A DNA stretch of 64,000 bases from contig CM043961.1 of assembly GCA_014529385.2 (NCBI GenBank), positions 9,798,978-9,862,977 of the forward strand, written 5' to 3'. The notes below the pieces were generated by a model. It was given only the letters and a program-made list of their open reading frames with translations, did no database searches and had not been told where the DNA came from. Every line of letters begins with the position of its first letter. Positions within the stretch are counted from its first letter, which is position 1. This document shows, piece after piece, positions 58,922 to 64,000 of this stretch. The translations under genes were made by a program, and so were the position numbers. This DNA is from Adiantum capillus-veneris. Taxonomy: Eukaryota; Streptophyta; Polypodiopsida; Polypodiales; Pteridaceae.

Positions 58922-59811
58922 TGCTGTTTCTCTGACTGCAAGGACCTCAATCAACACACACACACACACGCGCGCTAATAGCTGGTGGCTAAGCTTGGAT
59001 ACCTTCAATTGTCTTTCCATCATGCAGAAAATAAACGTCAAGCTCTAGAATGAAACACCCACAATATGAACTCAAAGTTTGTTGTGCCCAGAGACACTGA
59101 TCAACACACCATGGTTGTAACACTTGACTAGCATCCACAACGCTCTCTTTCTCACTCTCTTCTCCCCTCAAACTCGTCCGTGTCCTGCACAGCTGCAGCC
59201 CCGCCGCCATCAAAACAAAAAAATCAGACCATTAGAAATTGAAATAAAACAAAAAGTTGTTTTTTAATAGAAGGGAGTTCTCACCCTCCTCTTGCAAAAA
59301 AGGGAAAACAAAAGAAAAACAAATCATTCTTTCAGCTCTTTTGAATGACCATTATGCCGGAGTGGGCGTACACCACTGAAAAGGAAAGAATACTCGGGTT
59401 TGCATTAGGACAAAAGAGGAATTCACAACGGCCAATCAAGAGCAAAAGTTAAACAAAATCAAGTATAAAATGATATAATTGGCTTGGTGGTATGTTTTTT
59501 CATTCATTGCGACCACAAATGACCTTCCTCGCACCAATAATTCGACTTGTGCATGGTTTTAGGACTCGACTTGCTTGTACATTTTAGTGCTTAGTGAATG
59601 AAAACCCCTACATAGCACTAAAATTTGAGATTCTTTGAATGACCATGGGAGAGCATTGAAATTTCAAGCTTGTAGGTGATCGTGCATTTTTAGTGCTTGC
59701 TTTGAATCACAAATGCTTAAAAGCACTAACAATTGAGTTGTTTTGAAGGATGTGGCAGGTGCGTGCTTTCATTGATCCAAGAAGGGGTCATCATTGCAAT
59801 ATTGCAAAATT

Positions 59812-60145
59812 TGGCTAATTAGAGCCATTCCAATTGTTTGGATTAAAGTTGTAATGCTAGCTCATAGCTTGGTCTAAAAATGCAAATTTTTTCATTTGAG
59901 CTAGTGTTTAGCCAACTTTTTGAGCTTTTAAAGTACAAATTTGGCTTTTAAGAGCCATTCATATTCATTTCATCAAGTTGCAGTCATGTCTAGCTCATAG
60001 ATTGCACTAAAAAATGTAAAATTTCATGTGATCTAGTTGTTAGCCAACTTTTTGGAAAGCTTTGAAATGTAAAATTCGGCTTTGAAGAGCCACTTCATTT
60101 CTTCAAGCTGCATTATTTTTTAGCTCTTGACTTGCTTTTTCCATA
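59812..60145 (+). repeat. degenerate ~120-135-bp tandem repeats, about 2.5 copies
   Basis: Units share GGCTTTTAAGAGCCATTC, CTAGCTCATAG, GTTAGCCAACTTTTTG and a TGAAATGTAAAATTCGGC-like end. Starts are near 59812, 59948 and 60068. Confidence 0.6.
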
Positions 60146-61669
60146 CTTCAAGTGAACTAGAAACTAATCTACTTTGAATCATGCATGAGAGGTTGTACAA
60201 ATTGCAAAATTTGCTTTTGTAGAAGCATTTTTCCTCTCTCATCATTGATGTGTATGCATAAATTTGCTATCAAAGAGCATCATGTGCATAACCAAGGCAT
60301 TTTTTTCCTTGGGTTTTTTCCCTTTGGCAAATTCGGGTATGCAAGACCCTGCTTTAGGTTTTCATTAATGTTTTTTGTGTGCTTTTGAATTTCAAATAAA
60401 TGGCTTTGTAGCTTGTGTTTACACTTAGCTTCAAAAAGCTTCTTTTGCAAATAAAAAGGATCAAGAGGCTTCTCTATACGAAGGGGATGCTTGTTCGAGG
60501 ATGCACAAAGAGCATGAATAGGTGTAATTCTTCCATGATTTTGCCCTTTTGTTCATGTTCCCATTCTCTTGCTTGGCTTAGTGAAATTTTGCTTCTAAGC
60601 TATGGTTGTTTCATGTTTGAAAGCTAGGTATCCTAAAGTTTCAACACTTTGCTTTGTGAAAATTAACTCATCAAAAAATTAGGTTTTAGGTGTGCTAATC
60701 ATAGGTAATTGGCCTTGACCTTAGATTAATGTAGGTTCATTTCTCATTAGTTAGGCCTAGACTCTTAGTGATAGTCTTAATACTCTATTCATTTTTTTCA
60801 TGACCTAGGGCTATGATTAGGCTTTAGTCCTTTAGTCCAATTGCCATTAGCATCTCAAGTTGGAAGAAATAAAAAAGTGCTAAAAAATGAGTCAATGAAG
60901 CAAAAAAGTGTCAAGAAAAAATTAGCAAAAATGCTACTAGACACATGAAAATCAAAATCTCTATGTTATGTTGTGTCTTTGTGAGGCCTAGCGCCTTTTT
61001 GGCACTTGGCAGGCGAGGGGAATCACCTTGGCTCGCTTGGCCAAGGCCCTAAACCGATGCCCTGGGTTGATAGTGGTTAGCCGTCGCCTTGGTAGGCTAG
61101 TAGGCTTTTGAAACACCTTCTTGAGTGTTCAAGGAGCCAAAAGTCGCACCTAGACTTGCCTTGGGGTGGTAGCCTTGTGATGTGTTTGACTTTTTTCAAT
61201 GAATGACAAAATCAAAACTTCCATGAGCTTCAAAAAGCTTTGACAATGTATTAATAGATTAGGAGCTTTTTGATAGTCGTAGACATGATAGACTTGAATG
61301 ATTTATTAAGATTGTTCACATAGTTTTTAGGCTAGTAGGTTTATGAACTTGCGTTAGCCTAGTGTCATAATTGATTGCTTGTGTTTCATGCATATAGCTG
61401 AAATTTCAAGTGGTTTAATCTTCACAATAGTTTGAGTATTTTTTTGCTTTATGTTGTCTAGTTTTTGACTATGATTGACCCATCTTTTAGAAGCAAAAAA
61501 TCATTGTGCATGATTGTTCATTTGTGCTTCTTTTTTTATTCATTGTTGGTGGCCTTTGATGCTCATTACTTGTTCTTATGTTTTGCAGCTCAACATTTCT
61601 TTCATGGACTTGCTTTCTACCATGTCACCGTGTCTTGCTTCACCGGCACACGAGGACGTGCGCCAAATT

Positions 61670-61681
61670 AGGAAGGGGGAA
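61670..61681 (+). other. polypurine tract of the LARD
   Basis: AGGAAGGGGGAA immediately before the 3' LTR TG. Confidence 0.85.
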
Positions 61682-62516
61682 TGTTAGTAGCGGCTAACAC
61701 AGGCTACACCAATTATGCACCAAGCTGTAGATGTGCTATAGTGCACAATATTTCCTTTTCATTGTATAGGGCCTTGGGCTCATTTAGGAGTTCCAAAGTT
61801 GTATGAGTCTAAGCTAGAGAGCTCAACTTTATCCCATAGTTGAAGGGTTTGAGGCCCAAAGCTATAAAAGAGCCCTATGCTTAATGACAAGTCATTCTTG
61901 GGTGAGGACTCCTCTTTGTAGAGTGGATGGTCATGAGGCTCATGGGCTTTCCATGCCCATGTAGCTCTTGATTTCTAATAATCAATTACACCTTCTTTCT
62001 TATTAATCTCTTTGTTTGATTATGTGGAGTGAGATTGTATTAGTGTGATGGTAGATCTCTAATCCCTGTTTTGAGTTAATCTATTTTATCCACACCATTG
62101 GCCATGGTGTGTGAGGGTTGTGCCTTCCTTCTCTTCATCTCTCTCTACAAGGTGCAGTTAGTGTGTGTGCATACGTAGTCGTATTGAGGGGTTGTGCCAG
62201 AATGGACACACTAATGCGGAGTAGGTATGTTAATTGCATGCTTGTGTAGTGATTAAGAGTTGTGAATAAGAGTGATTGATGTGAGAGGTTAATTTCAACC
62301 ACGTGATTGTGTGCAAGTGATTAGTGAGTAGGAATGTGTTGTTGATTAGAGGAAGCCCCTTTCCATGGCTTCTCTCTATGATGAGAAGAAGGATCCCTTG
62401 AATCCTCTATGTCTATACATCCAAGGCTCGTGCTTCCATGCCCTAGCCGGGTTGCCGATCCACGATTTGACAATTTTGTGGGTTGCGATTAGGTCGTGCT
62501 ACAACGCATCACTACA
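61682..62516 (+). repeat. 3' LTR of the LARD
   Basis: 835 bp, TGTTAGTAGCGGCTAACA to CATCACTACA, followed by AGCAG. It differs from the 5' copy at a small number of positions and short indels. Confidence 0.92.
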
Positions 62517-62521
62517 AGCAG

Positions 62522-64000
62522 TGGGCAAAGATGGAGAGTAGTGGCAGTTTGGCTTCCTCTCCCCCTAGCCTAGTGAAAATTGTTAATGAACTTGCCCCCT
62601 CTTTTCACTACCTCTAGCCATCCGCACCGACCCAGATGGTTAGAGGTAGGTTTAGCTCAATTAAAACTACCTCTCAATATATAGAGATGTACGCTTTGAG
62701 CCATTTTTATAGAGATGTGCTAAGACTTTGGTCATGCGAGGCACAACTTTCAAATTTTCACGCACTAAGCTTGTTTTTGACCTTCTAGGTGGCTACTGAA
62801 CCTTCAAAGTGGTCATGCATATATTATCAAGGTTGGAGTGCTGCCACGTAGAGGTTGATGGAGCGAAGGTAGCCGAAGAAGTCAACGCATCTATGCCCAA
62901 TAATGTTGGTAGTTTGCAGTGTCGTCAATCAAACTCTTGTAGCCTTTTGCAACTATGCCAATTTTGGCATAGTTAAAAAAGGCTACGCTTGGTAGAACTG
63001 AATTGGCTCAATAGGATGCGTGCAACCACATTGTGGGCTCAACTATCTGCGCAAGTTATTGATAATTGAGCCTTGCATAACCATATCCTAAGTAGATAAA
63101 CAATATAACTTATTTTTAGATAATGCAATCTCTTTTTTGTTGAATATTATGTCCTTAAAATTTGGATCTTGGGCCTTCTGGGCAGTGTTTGGAAAAAGCC
63201 ATTTTCCCAAACATACAAAATTCCTTTTCTTGAATTTGCCAAGAGGAAATTTTAAGAAATTACTCTATTTTTTTAACACTATTTTTCTCTATTTTGGGGC
63301 AAAATTTCTCCTCTTGGGCTTGCCCTCAACTGTCATATTTGAAATTGAAAATGACACGATATCAACTGAAACACATTTTTCTTGAACAATGCTTCTAGGC
63401 ATTAAAGAATAGAGCTTGGGCCTTCAACATAAACACACAAATTGGCTATGTATGAGTTTATTGCTACATGAAAGGAAGCCTGTGCTAGGATTTGAAGGAC
63501 TCCTTACCCTTCCAAAAGAGAGTCATTGAGAACTGGTACCCTTCTAATGAACAAAAGTCAAAAAGATCAGAAGACAAGTTTTGTAACTCAGTAACATGTT
63601 TGAAGAAGAATATAAGCACGCAACATCTTTGGCAAGCAACAATAGTAGATTTCTATCTACAAGTCTTAGTGCTACATATGAAAACATTGAGTTTTGGAGA
63701 TACATGAAGATATAAGAGACTCCTATTTTACAGAGTACTTAAATCCATTTCCAATGCTTCGGGGTGTTTGTGTTTTCTAAATGAGAGGCAAACATCTTAC
63801 ATAGCATCTTTGAGTCTATTGACAAGTATCCTATGTGTTTTCAAAATTAGGTGGGCATCTTAATGTGCTTCCCTTCTATTGACTAGGATCCTATTTTATT
63901 TCCATTCCTAAAAGGAATTTTTGAAAACTACTTCTAGTAAAAAAAATCATGAAGAAATATGATCTTCATAGAATAGAAAAACAAAAGTTTAGAAGGACAA
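62522..64000. other. no gene recognised
   Basis: Anonymous AT-rich DNA to the right edge. Confidence 0.5.

Larger units (their letters stand above)
56165..61669 (+). other. non-coding interior of the LARD
   Basis: No frame resembles a retroelement protein. The left half is rich in short repeated phrases such as TTGAGTGTGTG and GTGTGTGTGC. The section 58260-58980 is more GC-rich and holds two CA runs. 59812-60145 holds ~130-bp tandem repeats. Confidence 0.6.
55306..62516 (+). mobile_element. LARD-type LTR element, 7.2 kb, no coding sequence
   Basis: LTRs 55306-56143 (838 bp) and 61682-62516 (835 bp) are nearly identical by eye. They are flanked by a perfect AGCAG duplication (55301-55305 and 62517-62521). 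The primer site TGGCGCCGTTGCCGGGGAT is the tRNA-Asp type of Athila/Tat elements. A polypurine tract precedes the 3' LTR. The 5.5-kb interior shows no gag, protease, RT or integrase. It is therefore a young, non-autonomous large retrotransposon derivative. Confidence 0.92.

Overview
The window looks like part of a large, repeat-rich land-plant nuclear genome. The reasons are Ty3/gypsy chromoviruses, an Athila/Tat-type tRNA-Asp primer site, Helitron remains, decayed PLS-type pentatricopeptide (PPR) sequence, long CT/GA/CA microsatellites and a plant-type VHS gene with GT-AG introns. The PPR style and sparse genes would suit a fern or lycophyte, but this is a guess from the sequence alone. Almost all of the DNA is layered LTR retrotransposon sequence. 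The only convincing host gene is a TOM1-like (TOL) VHS-domain gene on the minus strand (exons between 31259 and 33045).

Layout. 1-2107: 5' end of a minus-strand gypsy element (open gag, tRNA-iMet primer site, LTR). 2108-4189: mostly unrecognised sequence with a CT microsatellite and a PPR fragment. 4190-5388: miniature LTR element with a gag scrap. 6640-8400: truncated LTR followed by a broken Helitron Rep N-terminal region. 9060-12097: minus-strand gypsy remnant whose 5' LTR is split by a 1.27-kb miniature LTR element (TSD GACAC). 12150-12616: solo LTR (TSD CCTGT). 13614-29133: a decayed chromovirus into whose RNase H region an 8,696-bp intact chromovirus (17555-26250, TSD GCGGC, matching LTRs, single gag-pol ORF) has inserted. 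29134-34684: TOL gene and surroundings. 34685-40497: degraded minus-strand gypsy element lacking integrase. 42590-43390: second scrap of that family. 44049-46236 and 47421-48874: two non-autonomous LTR elements. 50540-52190: PPR pseudogene. 55306-62516: a 7.2-kb large retrotransposon derivative (LARD) with no coding sequence (TSD AGCAG). The remainder is anonymous.

How it fits together. Several distinct LTR families share two cis features that the annotated proteins do not explain. One is a module in which AATAAA is followed by a fixed spacer and a hairpin whose stem changes sequence but keeps pairing. The other is a leader of about 120-200 nt between primer site and gag, present in both a gag-bearing remnant and gag-less miniatures. 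Together they suggest a shared retrotransposition machinery used by both autonomous and parasitic elements. The insertion order can be read directly: old elements (outer chromovirus, split LTR) carry younger ones (intact chromovirus, miniature element).
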